DNA of 64,000 nucleotides from Firmicutes bacterium UBA4845 (GTDB lineage Bacteria > Bacillota > Clostridia > Tissierellales > Sedimentibacteraceae), in assembly GCA_002399975.1 (NCBI GenBank), contig DHER01000101.1, forward strand, positions 1 to 64,000, written 5' to 3'. The notes beneath the pieces are model-generated. The model was not told the origin of the DNA, made no database searches, and saw nothing but the letters and a program-made list of their open reading frames with translations. Shown in pieces: positions 34,030 to 43,585 of the stretch (positions within the stretch are counted from its first letter, which is position 1; each line of letters starts with the position of its first letter). Position numbers and translations under genes: made by a program.

Positions 34030-34172
34030 GAGAAGAAATTAATAGACATTCAAATATTTCTATTGCTAAACATATTATCATATAAGATAAAGGAGTTGCA
34101 TAGCAAGTGTGTAAGAGTGTACGCCAAGGTCCATTTTCAAGCTTAACTGTAAATAAAGAACGACCAAACTAA

Positions 34173-34574
34173 TCAGTTGTTGGATTTGATTGTAATTAAA
34201 GCGTCTCCTGAACTTACTGTAGTTGTTTTTGAAGTATGAATTTTACTGATTACTCCGTCTTTTGGTGATACAATTTCGTTTTCCATCTTCATGGCTTCTA
34301 ATATCAATAGTATTTGACCGCTCTTTACTGATGTCCTTCAGATACTTTTATATCCAGAATTGTTCCGGGCATTGGCGCTGTAACCAATTGATCCTCGTCA
34401 GATTGTCTCTTTGTCTTAGAAGCTGTTTTTTCTGATGCATGCTTTGCTTTAGGTGTTTCCTGCACTATTTGTTGTTTTGGTGTCTTTTGTATTGGAATAT
34501 TTTTATACACGTTTTGTTTAGCAACAACCTCTTCAACTTCAACTTCATATGTTTTTCCGCTTAGACGCTCAATT
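34173..34574 (-). pseudogene. Biotin carboxyl carrier protein remnant
   Basis: The minus strand reads SGKTYEVEVEEV, a linker, then VTAPMPGTILDIKVSEGHQ, then after a one-base deletion near 34328 SGQILLILEAMKMENEIV with the biotinylated lysine, to a TGA at 34173. It resembles the carrier subunit of sodium-pumping decarboxylases (glutaconyl- or methylmalonyl-CoA type). The frameshift and a TGA at the N-terminal side make it nonfunctional. Confidence 0.75.
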
Positions 34575-34577
34575 CAG

Positions 34578-34948
34578 ATATCCTCAGCACAACGTGCAGC
34601 AGAAATAAGAAGTGAGGAGAATTTAAAAAAATTATTACGACAAATAAAAAACATATTGGTGATGATTTTGAATTATTTTCAAAGATCGATTATGATTTTC
34701 ACATTCAGGTGGTTAAATGTTCCGAAAACAATTTATGTTATAAGCTAATGGAAACATTAAACATATTAATGAAAAAGCAACTATACGATATCATTTGTAA
34801 CTTACCACTGAATGACCGTAATAGAACTGTCTATTATCATACAAAAATTTATGAAAGTATAAGGGACCAAAAACCTGATGAAGCAATGAATTATATGATC
34901 AAACACATGGAGAGAGCTTACAATATTTACAAACAAAAAGGCAAGTAA
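34578..34948 (+). pseudogene. GntR-family (FCD domain) regulator remnant
   Basis: The plus strand reads AQRAAEIRSEENLKKLLRQI, shifts frame near 34655, then KIDYDFHIQVVKCSENN through HTKIYESIRDQKPDEAM to a TAA. The D-x2-FH and late HTxIYxxI/DxxxAxxxMxxH motifs are those of the FCD ligand domain. The DNA-binding N-terminus is missing. Its left end abuts the biotin carrier remnant head to head, so a deletion or rearrangement joined the two. Confidence 0.7.
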
Positions 34949-34993
34949 AATTAACATGTATCTCCCTACCCGATTTGAAATTTCTTTTTATTT

Positions 34994-35050
34994 TTTCAGT
35001 CTTCTTCCAAAAAAGACAGATGAAACATCCCAGCGTCTTTCTGCGTCTCC
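34994..35050 (+). repeat. Dispersed repeat, copy D
   Basis: Reads CAGTCTTCTTCCAAAAAAGA then CAGATGAAACATCCCAGCGT and CTTTCTGCGTCTCC. It is nearest to copy A, with one change in the core (CATCCC). Confidence 0.62.
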
Positions 35051-35167
35051 ACACTTAACAAAATTCTCACAAAGAGAATCTTTATGGCACATTATACGTT
35101 GTATATTCATACATTCCAATTTATCCTTAAACTTATAAACCTTTTCTTTTATAATCTAAAAAATAAA

Positions 35168-35196
35168 TTGACTATTAAAGATTATGAGTCTATAAT
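35168..35196 (+). promoter_or_regulatory. Sigma-A promoter of the M20 operon
   Basis: TTGACT and TATAAT separated by exactly 17 bases, 30 bases before the ATG of the first amidohydrolase. Confidence 0.85.
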
Positions 35197-35226
35197 TTAC
35201 ATTAAAAAAATTATCGGAGGAATCTT

Positions 35227-36426
35227 ATGAGCAATTTGTTAAATGAGGCAAAAGCATTGCAGAATGAAATAGTAAAAGACAGAAGATACTTGCACCGGCA
35301 TGCTGAATTAGGTATGGACCTGCCTGTGACTTCTGCATATATTGTAAAAAGATTGAAAGAAATGGGATATCAGCCTGAAATAATTGCAGGTTCAGGAGTG
35401 GTTGTACTGGCCGGAGGGAAAAAACCGGGCAAAGTAATACTTTTAAGAGCAGATATAGATGCACTGCCAATTGTAGAAGAAAATGACCTGGAATATAAAT
35501 CCGAGACAGAAAACATGCACGCATGCGGCCATGACGCACATGCTGCCATGCTCCTTGGTGCAGCAAAACTTTTAAAAGATCATGAGGATGAAATAGAAGG
35601 TACGGTAAAACTTATGTTTCAGCCTGCTGAAGAAAGACTGTATGGCGCAAAGGCAATGCTAGAGGCAGGAGTTTTAGAGTCTCCAAAGGTCGATGCAGCA
35701 GCCATGATTCATATTTTTTCAGGAATGCCTATGAAAGCCGGAACGTTAGTTGTAGCAGAAGGAGGATATTCATCTTCATCAGGAGATATGTTTCATATAG
35801 ATATTCAGGGTAAAGGCGGTCACGGTGCCATGCCTCAGAATTCTGTAGATCCGTTAAATGCTGCTGCCCATATTTTTATGGGATTACAGGAAATAATAGC
35901 AAGAGAAGTTACACCTTCAAGTACCGCAATTATAACTATAGGGCAGATTCACGGAGGAAATGCTGCAAATATTATTCCTGATACATCATTTATAGAGGGT
36001 TCTATCAGAGCATTCGATAAAGATGAAAGAGAGTTAATGAAAAGACGAGTTGTTGAAATATCAAAAGGAATTGCCTCAACATACAGAGCAGAGGCATCGG
36101 TTGAATATAGAATGGAGTGCCCGTCTGTGTACAATGATTCATCGCTTTCTAAACTATCTATCTATGCAAACAGAAAAATGCTTGGTGCAGACAATGTTTT
36201 GTCTTTTGCAGATGTATTTACTGGCGGAAGAATGACAGGCTCAGAGGATTTCGGATTTATAAGTGAAAAAGTTCCTTCAATAATGATGGCACTTGGAGGA
36301 GGCTCACCGGAAGAAGGGTACCCATATCCACAACACCATCCGAAAATTAATTTTAAAGAGGATGTATTTTACATTGGCGCTGCTGTATATACGAATACAG
36401 CAATTCAGTGGCTCAAAAACAACTAA
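35227..36426 (+). CDS. M20-family amidohydrolase (amidohydrolase/hippurate hydrolase type) 1
   Basis: A 399-residue metallohydrolase. The metal-binding and catalytic segments are HACGHDAHAAMLLGA near residue 98, FQPAEERLYGAKAM near 135 and GGHGAMPQN in the lid domain. Enzymes of this group cut N-acyl amino acids, hippurate or indole-acetyl amino acids in the cytoplasm. GGAGG precedes the ATG and a consensus promoter lies upstream. A second homolog follows two genes on, with a carrier-like protein between them. The substrate cannot be told from sequence. Confidence 0.87.
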   Translation: MSNLLNEAKALQNEIVKDRRYLHRHAELGMDLPVTSAYIVKRLKEMGYQPEIIAGSGVVVLAGGKKPGKVILLRADIDALPIVEENDLEYKSETENMHACGHDAHAAMLLGAAKLLKDHEDEIEGTVKLMFQPAEERLYGAKAMLEAGVLESPKVDAAAMIHIFSGMPMKAGTLVVAEGGYSSSSGDMFHIDIQGKGGHGAMPQNSVDPLNAAAHIFMGLQEIIAREVTPSSTAIITIGQIHGGNAANIIPDTSFIEGSIRAFDKDERELMKRRVVEISKGIASTYRAEASVEYRMECPSVYNDSSLSKLSIYANRKMLGADNVLSFADVFTGGRMTGSEDFGFISEKVPSIMMALGGGSPEEGYPYPQHHPKINFKEDVFYIGAAVYTNTAIQWLKNN

Positions 36427-36433
36427 TAAATTT

Positions 36434-36471
36434 AAGACATGCATCCGAAATATTTAGAAATTGCATGTCTT
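36434..36471 (+). terminator. Hairpin after the first M20 gene
   Basis: AAGACATGCA pairs perfectly with TGCATGTCTT, followed by a weak CCCTTC stretch. It may be a partial terminator or mRNA 3' cap. Confidence 0.5.
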
Positions 36472-36604
36472 CCCTTCAAATAATTAATTAATTATCTTTA
36501 TAAACATGCATTTATACATTGCCTATAATTTCACACATTAATTAACAAACTAATATTTATGCTAATAATTTTATTGTGACAACTATTACCAAAAACATAT
36601 AAGC

Positions 36605-36619
36605 CGCATATGATATGCG
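36605..36619. promoter_or_regulatory. 15-base palindrome, possible operator
   Basis: CGCATAT-G-ATATGCG is perfectly symmetric and lies in the 435-base gap before the membrane-protein gene. Nothing else clear is in that gap apart from the hairpin at its left end and AT-rich DNA. Confidence 0.4.
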
Positions 36620-36861
36620 TTTGCTGAAAAAAATTTAAAAAGTTATAAAAATATATATTGCTATTGGTGTAATACTATGCTATAATTCCATCTAAAAATA
36701 AAAACATGCTCATCATTTTATTCTATAATGATTCATTTTGCTAATGCCGTAGACAACTTGGGTCTAATCGCAAAAAATCTATTGACATATTCTCATATGC
36801 TGGCACAGAAATATTTGAAATCATAAATAAAAATAAAAACAGAGCGTGGCAAGGAGGAAAC

Positions 36862-38031
36862 ATGGACGGATTAACAGCTATAATGATTGTGCTTTTAGGA
36901 CTCACAATTGGGGATTTCGTATCCTACAAAACAAATGCAACACTCTCCACACTTTTTGTAACAGCAGTTATTTTTATGATTAGTTTCTGGTTTGGATTAC
37001 CTCCGACACTTTTTCAAGACTCTGGATTATTGGCAATGGGTTCATTAACCCTTCCCATCTTATTAGTTAATATGGGTTCTATGATTAGCATGGAAGAACT
37101 TTTTAAACAGTGGAAAACCGTGTTGATTGCACTAGCTGCAGTAGTTGGAATAGGCATAGTTGTTTTCTTTGCCGGCACACCTTTATTTGGTAAACAAATG
37201 GCAGCAGCAGCAGCACCGCCTATATCAGGAGGGGTCGTTGCAGCACTTATAATGAGTGAAGCCGCACTGGCTAAAGGGCTTGATGAGGTGGCAGTATTTG
37301 TAACACTGCTGCTTGTGACACAGGCATTTTTCGGAACACCTGTAGCATCTTTTTGCCTTAAAAAAGAAGCAAAACGAGTATTGGCAGTGAATGATAGCTT
37401 AACACCCGTAAATGATGCTGAAAAAATTGTGGACAAGGTTGAAAAGAAACGATTAATTCCACCGCTTAAGAAAGAAATGCAGACGAATTTCACATTAATA
37501 TTCAAATTATCCGTAGTAGCACTTTTAGGAGTAAAGGTTTCAGATTTAACTAATGGAGCTATAAATTCAATGGTAATTTGTCTTATATTTGGAATAATAG
37601 CAAGAGAAATAGGTCTTATTGATGAGGATTCTTTAACTACGGCAAACAGTCAGGGATTTATAATGCTTTGTGTAATGGCGGTTATCTTTGGAAATCTGTC
37701 AACTGCAACACCACAGATGCTTAAATCATTAATTGTTCCGTTAATTTCATGTCTGCTACTGGGTGTTGTAGGTTTTACTATTTTTTCAACAATTGCAAGT
37801 AAATTCTTAGGTGAGGACAAATATATGGCAATAGCAATTGGCGCAACAGCACTGTTTGGTTTCCCCGGAACATATATAATATCAAACGAAGTTGCAACTG
37901 CAACTGCCAAAAATGAAGAAGAAAAGAAAATAATTTTAGATGAAATACTTCCAAAGATGCTTATTGCAGGATTCGTAACTGTATCCATTGCATCAGTATT
38001 TCTGGCTGGATTCATGGCTAAGTTAATATAA
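36862..38031 (+). CDS. Polytopic membrane protein, probable carrier
   Basis: A 389-residue hydrophobic protein with about ten predicted membrane segments, a cytoplasmic charged loop near residues 175-210 and glycine-rich stretches such as PPISGGVVAALIMSEA and GATALFGFPGTYIISNEVAT that look like discontinuous helices of a symmetric secondary transporter. I do not recognise the exact family. It lies between two M20 amidohydrolases, so it may import the acylated amino acid or peptide they cut. AAGGAGG precedes the ATG. Confidence 0.7.
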   Translation: MDGLTAIMIVLLGLTIGDFVSYKTNATLSTLFVTAVIFMISFWFGLPPTLFQDSGLLAMGSLTLPILLVNMGSMISMEELFKQWKTVLIALAAVVGIGIVVFFAGTPLFGKQMAAAAAPPISGGVVAALIMSEAALAKGLDEVAVFVTLLLVTQAFFGTPVASFCLKKEAKRVLAVNDSLTPVNDAEKIVDKVEKKRLIPPLKKEMQTNFTLIFKLSVVALLGVKVSDLTNGAINSMVICLIFGIIAREIGLIDEDSLTTANSQGFIMLCVMAVIFGNLSTATPQMLKSLIVPLISCLLLGVVGFTIFSTIASKFLGEDKYMAIAIGATALFGFPGTYIISNEVATATAKNEEEKKIILDEILPKMLIAGFVTVSIASVFLAGFMAKLI

Positions 38032-38038
38032 AAAAATA

Positions 38039-38065
38039 CCGGTGTCTCCCCTAAAACAGCACCGG
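38039..38065 (+). other. Hairpin between the membrane protein and second M20 gene
   Basis: CCGGTG and CACCGG enclose a 15-base loop just after the membrane-protein stop. No strong T run follows, so it is more likely an mRNA stabiliser than a terminator, and the two genes may share a transcript. Confidence 0.45.
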
Positions 38066-38097
38066 ATCTTTATAACAACAAATTATAGGAGGAAAAC

Positions 38098-39264
38098 ATG
38101 AACATCAAAGAAACATCTAAAAAATACGAAAAATACACTATTGACATGAGAAGAGAATTCCATATGAATCCGGAACCCAGTATGCATGAAGTAAGAACAG
38201 CAGGCAGGATAAAAGAAGAATTGGATAAAATCGGTGTCCCATATATATCAATAGGCAAATCAGGAGTAGTTGCCACAATACAGGGCAAGAACAAAGGCAA
38301 GACAATCGCACTAAGGGCTGATATAGATGCCCTTGAAGTTAATGAAGCGCGTGATATACCATATAAATCAAAAAATGAGGGGTTTATGCATGCCTGCGGA
38401 CATGATGCTCATGGAGCAATGCTGTTAGGTGCCGCACATGTTTTGAATGAAATTAAGGATGAATTTAATGGAACGGTTAAACTTATATTTCAGCCCGGAG
38501 AAGAAACAGCTCAGGGTGCTAAGGCAATGATCAAGGGCGGAGCACTTGATGGAGTTGATGAAGTCTTTGGAATGCATGTCATGGGCAATATTCCCTCAGG
38601 CAAAATAGCAGTAGGAGGAGGACCCCGCATGGCATCGGCAGATATGTTTAAAATCACGGTAAAGGGTGCCGGCGGACATGGTTCCATGCCAAACCTTGGT
38701 GTAGATGCCGTTGTAGCCGCTTCTGCAATAGTAATGAACCTGCAGACACTGGTAAGCAGAGAAATATCTCCTATGGAAAGTGTGGTAGTAAGTGTCGGTA
38801 AGCTGACATCCGGAACAAGATTTAATGTAATAGCTGATAGTGCAATAATGGAAGGAACTACAAGATGCTTCAGCTATGAAATCAGAAAACAGCTTCCGGA
38901 AATGATGGAAAGAATTATTAAATCAACTGCAGCAAGCTATAGAGCAGAAGCAAATCTGAAATACACCCTTTTAACAGCACCTTTAATTAATAATGAAGAA
39001 TCTTCCGAAAGAGCTAAAAGGTCAGTAGAAAAAATCATGTCAAAAGATGCAGTCGCAGAATTTGATAAAACACCTGGGGGAGAAGATTTTTCCGAATATC
39101 TGGAGCTTGTCCCCGGTACATTTGTAATTGTAGGAACTGCCAACAAAGAAAAAGACACATGCTACTCTAATCATCACCCAATGTTTAACATAGATGAGGA
39201 CATGCTGGTAAACGGAGTAGCTCTGCATGCACAATATGCTTATGATTTTTTAATGAATGAATAA
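38098..39264 (+). CDS. M20-family amidohydrolase 2
   Basis: A 388-residue homolog of the 35.2-kb amidohydrolase. Motifs are HACGHDAHGAMLLGA near residue 98, FQPGEETAQGAKAM near 132, GGHGSMPN in the lid and the late GGEDFSEY that provides a metal-site glutamate. The pair differs enough to suggest different acyl groups or amino acids. AGGAGG lies just before the ATG, and a perfect terminator ends the operon. Confidence 0.87.
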   Translation: MNIKETSKKYEKYTIDMRREFHMNPEPSMHEVRTAGRIKEELDKIGVPYISIGKSGVVATIQGKNKGKTIALRADIDALEVNEARDIPYKSKNEGFMHACGHDAHGAMLLGAAHVLNEIKDEFNGTVKLIFQPGEETAQGAKAMIKGGALDGVDEVFGMHVMGNIPSGKIAVGGGPRMASADMFKITVKGAGGHGSMPNLGVDAVVAASAIVMNLQTLVSREISPMESVVVSVGKLTSGTRFNVIADSAIMEGTTRCFSYEIRKQLPEMMERIIKSTAASYRAEANLKYTLLTAPLINNEESSERAKRSVEKIMSKDAVAEFDKTPGGEDFSEYLELVPGTFVIVGTANKEKDTCYSNHHPMFNIDEDMLVNGVALHAQYAYDFLMNE

Positions 39265-39285
39265 GCCACATCCGTTGAACAAAAC

Positions 39286-39324
39286 AAAAATACTCCTTAC
39301 AAGCTATCAATAAGGAGTATTTTT
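39286..39324 (+). terminator. Strong intrinsic terminator
   Basis: AAAAATACTCCTTA pairs perfectly with TAAGGAGTATTTTT (14 bp), followed by more T residues. Confidence 0.92.
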
Positions 39325-39442
39325 TTACTTAATATATTATTCCCAATAATTAACAATCTTTCCCATATGCTTCTCCTTTGCAAGGTAACGTTATGTAAAC
39401 ACTCTTTGTTTTTTATTGAATTTTGTAATAAGAAAATCAAAT

Positions 39443-39471
39443 TTTACTTTATATAGTATACGTGCTATGAT
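39443..39471 (+). promoter_or_regulatory. Probable promoter of the PrpR-type activator
   Basis: TTTACT and TATGAT with a 17-base spacer, about 40 bases before the GTG start. Confidence 0.5.
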
Positions 39472-39512
39472 AAAATATTAATAAGCAATATATTAAGTTA
39501 AGGAGCTTTACC

Positions 39513-41369
39513 GTGGATAATAGTATAGCAATAATTGTGTCAAATAAAAAAATATCCGAGACCTGCGAAATGGTTGTTAAAAATTTGGGGTATGATTATC
39601 CAGTTTATCACAGCTCTACATCCGATGCGTTAAAACTGGCAGAAGAGCTAGTTGAAAATGGGACAAAAATTATTTTAAGCATGGGTTATACTGCCAATTA
39701 TATTAAAAGAATTAAAAAAGTATTAGTTTTAGAGTTACAGTATACAGGATTAGAATTTATAGAAGCTATCAAAAAAGGATTTGTATATTCTGATAAAATA
39801 GCGGTAATAGGATCGCAAAGCTTAACTTATTTAATGTTAAAAGCTATAAATAGTCTTGAAAAACCCGTAAAAGTATTTAATATAAAGGAAGATGAACCTA
39901 TAGAGGAACAAGCCCAAAAAATTTTAGAAATGGGTTATGAGGTTATCATAAGCGGCTCACCATCTGTAGATATCGCGAATGAGAACGAGAAAATAGGTAT
40001 CACACCTGACATTGAAGAAAAAATGGTTAAAGAAACCTTGAATAGTGCGCGATATATTTTAAAATTGCTTAATGAAACAAAAAAAGAATCCCATACATTG
40101 CAAACGATACTAAATTGTACATCGGAAGGGATTATAGGAACCAACAGAAATGATAATATAACCTTCATTAATCCTACGGCAGAAAAACTGCTGCCTATTT
40201 CTATGAAAAAAGCAATCAATAAAAATATCGAAGAGATTTTTAAAGAAAATAATATTGTTAATGTATTAAATAGTGAATTCAATGAAAAAGATAATTGCAA
40301 TAAAAAAAACTTTGTTATCAACAAAGAGCCTATTACCGTTGATGGAAATGTAAACGGAGCTGTATATACACTTAAAAAAGTTACTGAAATTCAACTTATC
40401 GAACAGAAAATAAGAAAAAAGATATTATTAAAAGGGCACTATGCCAAAAAAACTTTTAATGATATTATTGGCGACAGTGTAAAAATAAAAAAAGCAAAAA
40501 AAACTGCACTTAAATATTCCAAATATGACAGCACTGTTCTGATTACAGGAGAAACCGGTACAGGTAAGGAAATTTTCGCTCAGTCAATACACAATGCGAG
40601 CCGCCGAAATAAAGGACCTTTTGTGGCTGTTAACTGTGCTGCATTACCTGCAAATCTGTTGGAAAGCGAACTTTTCGGATATGTAAGCGGGGCATTTACC
40701 GGAGCAAGGCAGAACGGTAAAATCGGAATGTTTGAGATGGCCCACAACGGTACCATATTTTTAGATGAAATAAGTGAAATACCTATTGATATGCAGGCAA
40801 GATTGTTAAGGGTCTTACAAGAACACGAAATTGTTAAAATAGGTGACGATAAGGTAATACCGGTTGACGTAAGAGTTATAGCCGCTACTAATAAGAATCT
40901 TTTAAATTTGGTTGGAAATGGTAAGTTTAGAGATGATTTATATTATAGATTGTGTGTTTTGGAGCTTAATGTTCCTCCACTAAGAGAAAGGAAGGAAGAT
41001 ATATCGGAATTATCTAAAAGTATTATAAACAAGAACAATATTAAGCTTAAGATGAAAATAAAGGGTTTATCTAAGAAACTTGAAAAGGCATTTATAAGTT
41101 TTGAATGGAAAGGAAATGTAAGACAACTTGAAAATTTGATTGAGAAATTGATGGTCTTGTCGGATTCGGAATATTTGGATATTATGTTGCTTGAAGAAAC
41201 TGTACCTTATTTACTTGATGACGTACAGAAGTCTAATAGTAATTCGTTGGAATATACAGAAAAAAAGAAGATTGATGAAGTACTGGTACAAACAAATGGA
41301 AATAAGAAGGAAGCAGCTAAAATTCTTGGTATTAGTAAATCCACATTATGGAGAAAACTAAACAAATGA
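39513..41369 (+). CDS. PrpR-type sigma-54 activator
   Basis: A 618-residue enhancer-binding protein. Residues about 1-190 are a PrpR_N sensor domain (NGTKIILSMGYTANYIKR and the later YEVIISGSPSVD), 195-305 a PAS domain, 325-550 the AAA+ domain with GETGTGKE, GAFTGA and TIFLDEIS, and the end a Fis-type helix-turn-helix (NKKEAAKILGISKSTLWRKL). PrpR_N domains bind small organic acids. The GTG start follows AAGGAG. It directly precedes an operon with a near-perfect sigma-54 promoter, so it is almost certainly its activator. The ligand is likely a sugar acid or related hydroxy acid. Confidence 0.92.
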   Translation: MDNSIAIIVSNKKISETCEMVVKNLGYDYPVYHSSTSDALKLAEELVENGTKIILSMGYTANYIKRIKKVLVLELQYTGLEFIEAIKKGFVYSDKIAVIGSQSLTYLMLKAINSLEKPVKVFNIKEDEPIEEQAQKILEMGYEVIISGSPSVDIANENEKIGITPDIEEKMVKETLNSARYILKLLNETKKESHTLQTILNCTSEGIIGTNRNDNITFINPTAEKLLPISMKKAINKNIEEIFKENNIVNVLNSEFNEKDNCNKKNFVINKEPITVDGNVNGAVYTLKKVTEIQLIEQKIRKKILLKGHYAKKTFNDIIGDSVKIKKAKKTALKYSKYDSTVLITGETGTGKEIFAQSIHNASRRNKGPFVAVNCAALPANLLESELFGYVSGAFTGARQNGKIGMFEMAHNGTIFLDEISEIPIDMQARLLRVLQEHEIVKIGDDKVIPVDVRVIAATNKNLLNLVGNGKFRDDLYYRLCVLELNVPPLRERKEDISELSKSIINKNNIKLKMKIKGLSKKLEKAFISFEWKGNVRQLENLIEKLMVLSDSEYLDIMLLEETVPYLLDDVQKSNSNSLEYTEKKKIDEVLVQTNGNKKEAAKILGISKSTLWRKLNK

Positions 41370-41509
41370 ATTGTGAAACTGCCTTGCAAATGTTATATTT
41401 TACTTTTATTTTTAAAATACCTAAAAAATTTTCTGCAATAAAAAATTAACTCATGTCTGAAATAATAAAAATTTATAAAATATGAAAAAAATCAAATATA
41501 AAATATAGT

Positions 41510-41620
41510 TTATGTATATTGTTTGTTCATTTCAATAGAAACACCTTCATGGTAGGTGACAAGAACTTCGCCTATCTCATCCCCCTTGGTCCTTACACTA
41601 TAAATAGATTTAAGTTTCAT
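41510..41620 (-). CDS. Small hypothetical protein (36 residues)
   Basis: A short frame, MKLKSIYSVRTKGDEIGEVL and on to a TAA, with GAGG seven bases before the ATG. The composition looks protein-like and the ribosome site supports it, but it has no recognised family and could be a remnant. It is the only candidate gene in the 501-base gap 41370-41870, which otherwise holds the sigma-54 promoter and AT-rich DNA. Confidence 0.35.
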   Translation of the reverse strand: MKLKSIYSVRTKGDEIGEVLVTYHEGVSIEMNKQYT

Positions 41621-41810
41621 TTTAGAACCTCGCTTTTCAAAATAAAGCTCTGAATAAATTTTATATTGCTAAATTTTAACGTTTGTATGTGAATATAAGT
41701 CAGCAATTGATATAAAAAAACACAAAGACTTTTATGATTTCATTGAGAATTGCCAGTTTTTATTGCATAGTTAAAATTAATTAAATTCTTATGAAAATAT
41801 TTAAGGATAT

Positions 41811-41826
41811 TGGCTTGCTAATTGCA
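41811..41826 (+). promoter_or_regulatory. Sigma-54 promoter of the ilvD-like operon
   Basis: TGGCTTGCTAATTGCA has TGGC and TTGCA in exact -24/-12 spacing, 45 bases before the dehydratase ATG and directly downstream of a PrpR-type activator gene. Confidence 0.82.
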
Positions 41827-41870
41827 TTATATAAAGCGTAACAAAGCAAAATAATTTGAAAGGAGACAAT

Positions 41871-43574
41871 ATGGAACGTGCAAAAAGAAGCGACGAACTA
41901 ACAGTAGGCATAGAACGTTCTGCACATAGGGCTTTGTTGTACAGCTTAGGTATGGTAAAAGAAGATTTCAAAAAGCCAATGATAGCGATAGTAAATTCAT
42001 GGAATGAAATTGTACCTGGTCATGCACATCTAAGGGAAATAGCAGAACATGTGAAGCAGGGAGTGCTCGAGGCCGGCGGTATTCCAAAGGAATTTAACAC
42101 TATTGCTGTATGTGACGGTATGTGTCAGGGCCATGTAGGTATGAAATATCCTTTGCCAAGCAGAGAAATAATTGCTGATTCAATTGAAATAATGATACAA
42201 TCTCACAGATTCGATGCCATGGTTATGATAGCAGGCTGTGACAAAATAGTTCCTGGAATGATTATGTCAGCCCTTAGAATTGACATACCGACAATTATAG
42301 TTACTGCAGGCCCCAGTATGGCGGGCAAATATGGTGATATTGATATTATTACAACAACAGATATCAGGGAATTTGCCGGAAAGGCAGAAAAGGGCGAAAT
42401 AACTTTAGAAGAACTTGATAAACTTGAGCAAGCCGCCATACCAAGTTTAGGTTCTTGTGCAATGCTTGGTACTGCAAATACAATGAGCTGCATGGCAGAA
42501 ATACTGGGACTTTCGCTACCGGGGTGCGGAACAGCGTTAGCCGTCAGTTCAAAGAAAAAAAGGATTGCGAGAGAATCAGGGAAAAGGATTGTTGAACTTA
42601 TTGAAGAAAATATAACTCCAAGGAAAATAGTCACTAAGGATGCTTTGGAAAATGGTATTGCTGCAAGTATGGCTATGGGCGGTTCAACAAATAGCGTCCT
42701 TCATATGATGGCATTTGCAAATGAAGGAGGCATTAAACTTAATCTTGAAGATTTTGACAGAATAAGTAGGAAAGTGCCTTATATTTGCAATATAAAACCA
42801 TCTGGAAAATATACGCTGTCTGATTTGGATAATGTTGGTGGAATTCCAGCTGTATTAAAAACTATAGAGCCTTTGTTGAATAAAAATCATTTAACAGTAA
42901 CAGGTAAAAATGTTATTGAAAATATTAAAGAAGTGAAGCTTACTGAAAATGATATAATTTATTCTCTCGAAAAACCCAAGGGTAAAGAAGGCGGAATTGC
43001 AATATTAAAAGGAAACTTAGCACCTGACGGTGCTGTTATTAAACAATCCGGCGTTAAGCCAAGTATGCTTTACTTTAAAGGAAAAGCAAGAGTTTTCCAT
43101 TCCATGGAAGATGCCAGCAATGCTGTAATTAATGACGAAATTAATGAAGGCGATGTGCTTGTAATCAGATACGAAGGTCCTAAGGGCGGACCTGGAATGA
43201 GGGAAATGCACATGACAACTTCACTAATTGTAGGCAGAGGCATGGATGAAAAATGTGCTCTTATTACAGACGGACGTTTTTCGGGTTCGACACGGGGGCC
43301 ATGTGTAGGGCATATTTCACCGGAAGCAGCTGCAAGAGGTCCGATAGCAGCTGTTGAAGAAGGCGATGAAATAGTTATAGATATACCAAACAGAAAAATT
43401 GAATTATTAGTTCCGCAGAATGTAATAGAAGAAAGGCTTAAGAATATAAAGCTATTTGTAAAGGAACGCTCGGGAGTGCTTGCAAAATATTCCGATCTTG
43501 TAACATCAGCAGATAAAGGTGCCGTTCTGTTACCTAAAAGCCAGCATGTGAAAACCGCAAATATTAAATATTAA
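41871..43574 (+). CDS. IlvD/Edd-family dehydratase
   Basis: A 567-residue iron-sulfur dehydratase. The cluster-binding cysteines fit CDGMCQGHVGMKYPLPSRE, AGCDKIVPGM and GSCAMLGTANTMSCMAE; the C-terminal domain has TDGRFSGSTRGPCVGHISPE. The family covers dihydroxy-acid dehydratase and sugar-acid dehydratases. With a PrpR-type sigma-54 regulator, a carrier and no other branched-chain amino acid genes, a catabolic sugar-acid or hydroxy-acid role is likelier than valine/isoleucine synthesis. The start is the ATG after AAAGGAG; a TTG five codons earlier overlaps the site and is unlikely. Confidence 0.88.
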   Translation: MERAKRSDELTVGIERSAHRALLYSLGMVKEDFKKPMIAIVNSWNEIVPGHAHLREIAEHVKQGVLEAGGIPKEFNTIAVCDGMCQGHVGMKYPLPSREIIADSIEIMIQSHRFDAMVMIAGCDKIVPGMIMSALRIDIPTIIVTAGPSMAGKYGDIDIITTTDIREFAGKAEKGEITLEELDKLEQAAIPSLGSCAMLGTANTMSCMAEILGLSLPGCGTALAVSSKKKRIARESGKRIVELIEENITPRKIVTKDALENGIAASMAMGGSTNSVLHMMAFANEGGIKLNLEDFDRISRKVPYICNIKPSGKYTLSDLDNVGGIPAVLKTIEPLLNKNHLTVTGKNVIENIKEVKLTENDIIYSLEKPKGKEGGIAILKGNLAPDGAVIKQSGVKPSMLYFKGKARVFHSMEDASNAVINDEINEGDVLVIRYEGPKGGPGMREMHMTTSLIVGRGMDEKCALITDGRFSGSTRGPCVGHISPEAAARGPIAAVEEGDEIVIDIPNRKIELLVPQNVIEERLKNIKLFVKERSGVLAKYSDLVTSADKGAVLLPKSQHVKTANIKY

Positions 43575-43585
43575 GGAGATTAAAA

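Noticed and set aside
36790..36825. A sigma-54 promoter at TGGCACAGAAATATTTG before the membrane-protein gene
   Set aside because: TGGCAC is perfect but the -12 element is missing at the required distance.
41871..43574. Biosynthetic dihydroxy-acid dehydratase for valine/isoleucine
   Set aside because: No other ilv or leu gene is present, and a sigma-54 promoter with a PrpR-type activator points to catabolic control. The family-level call is kept without a gene symbol.
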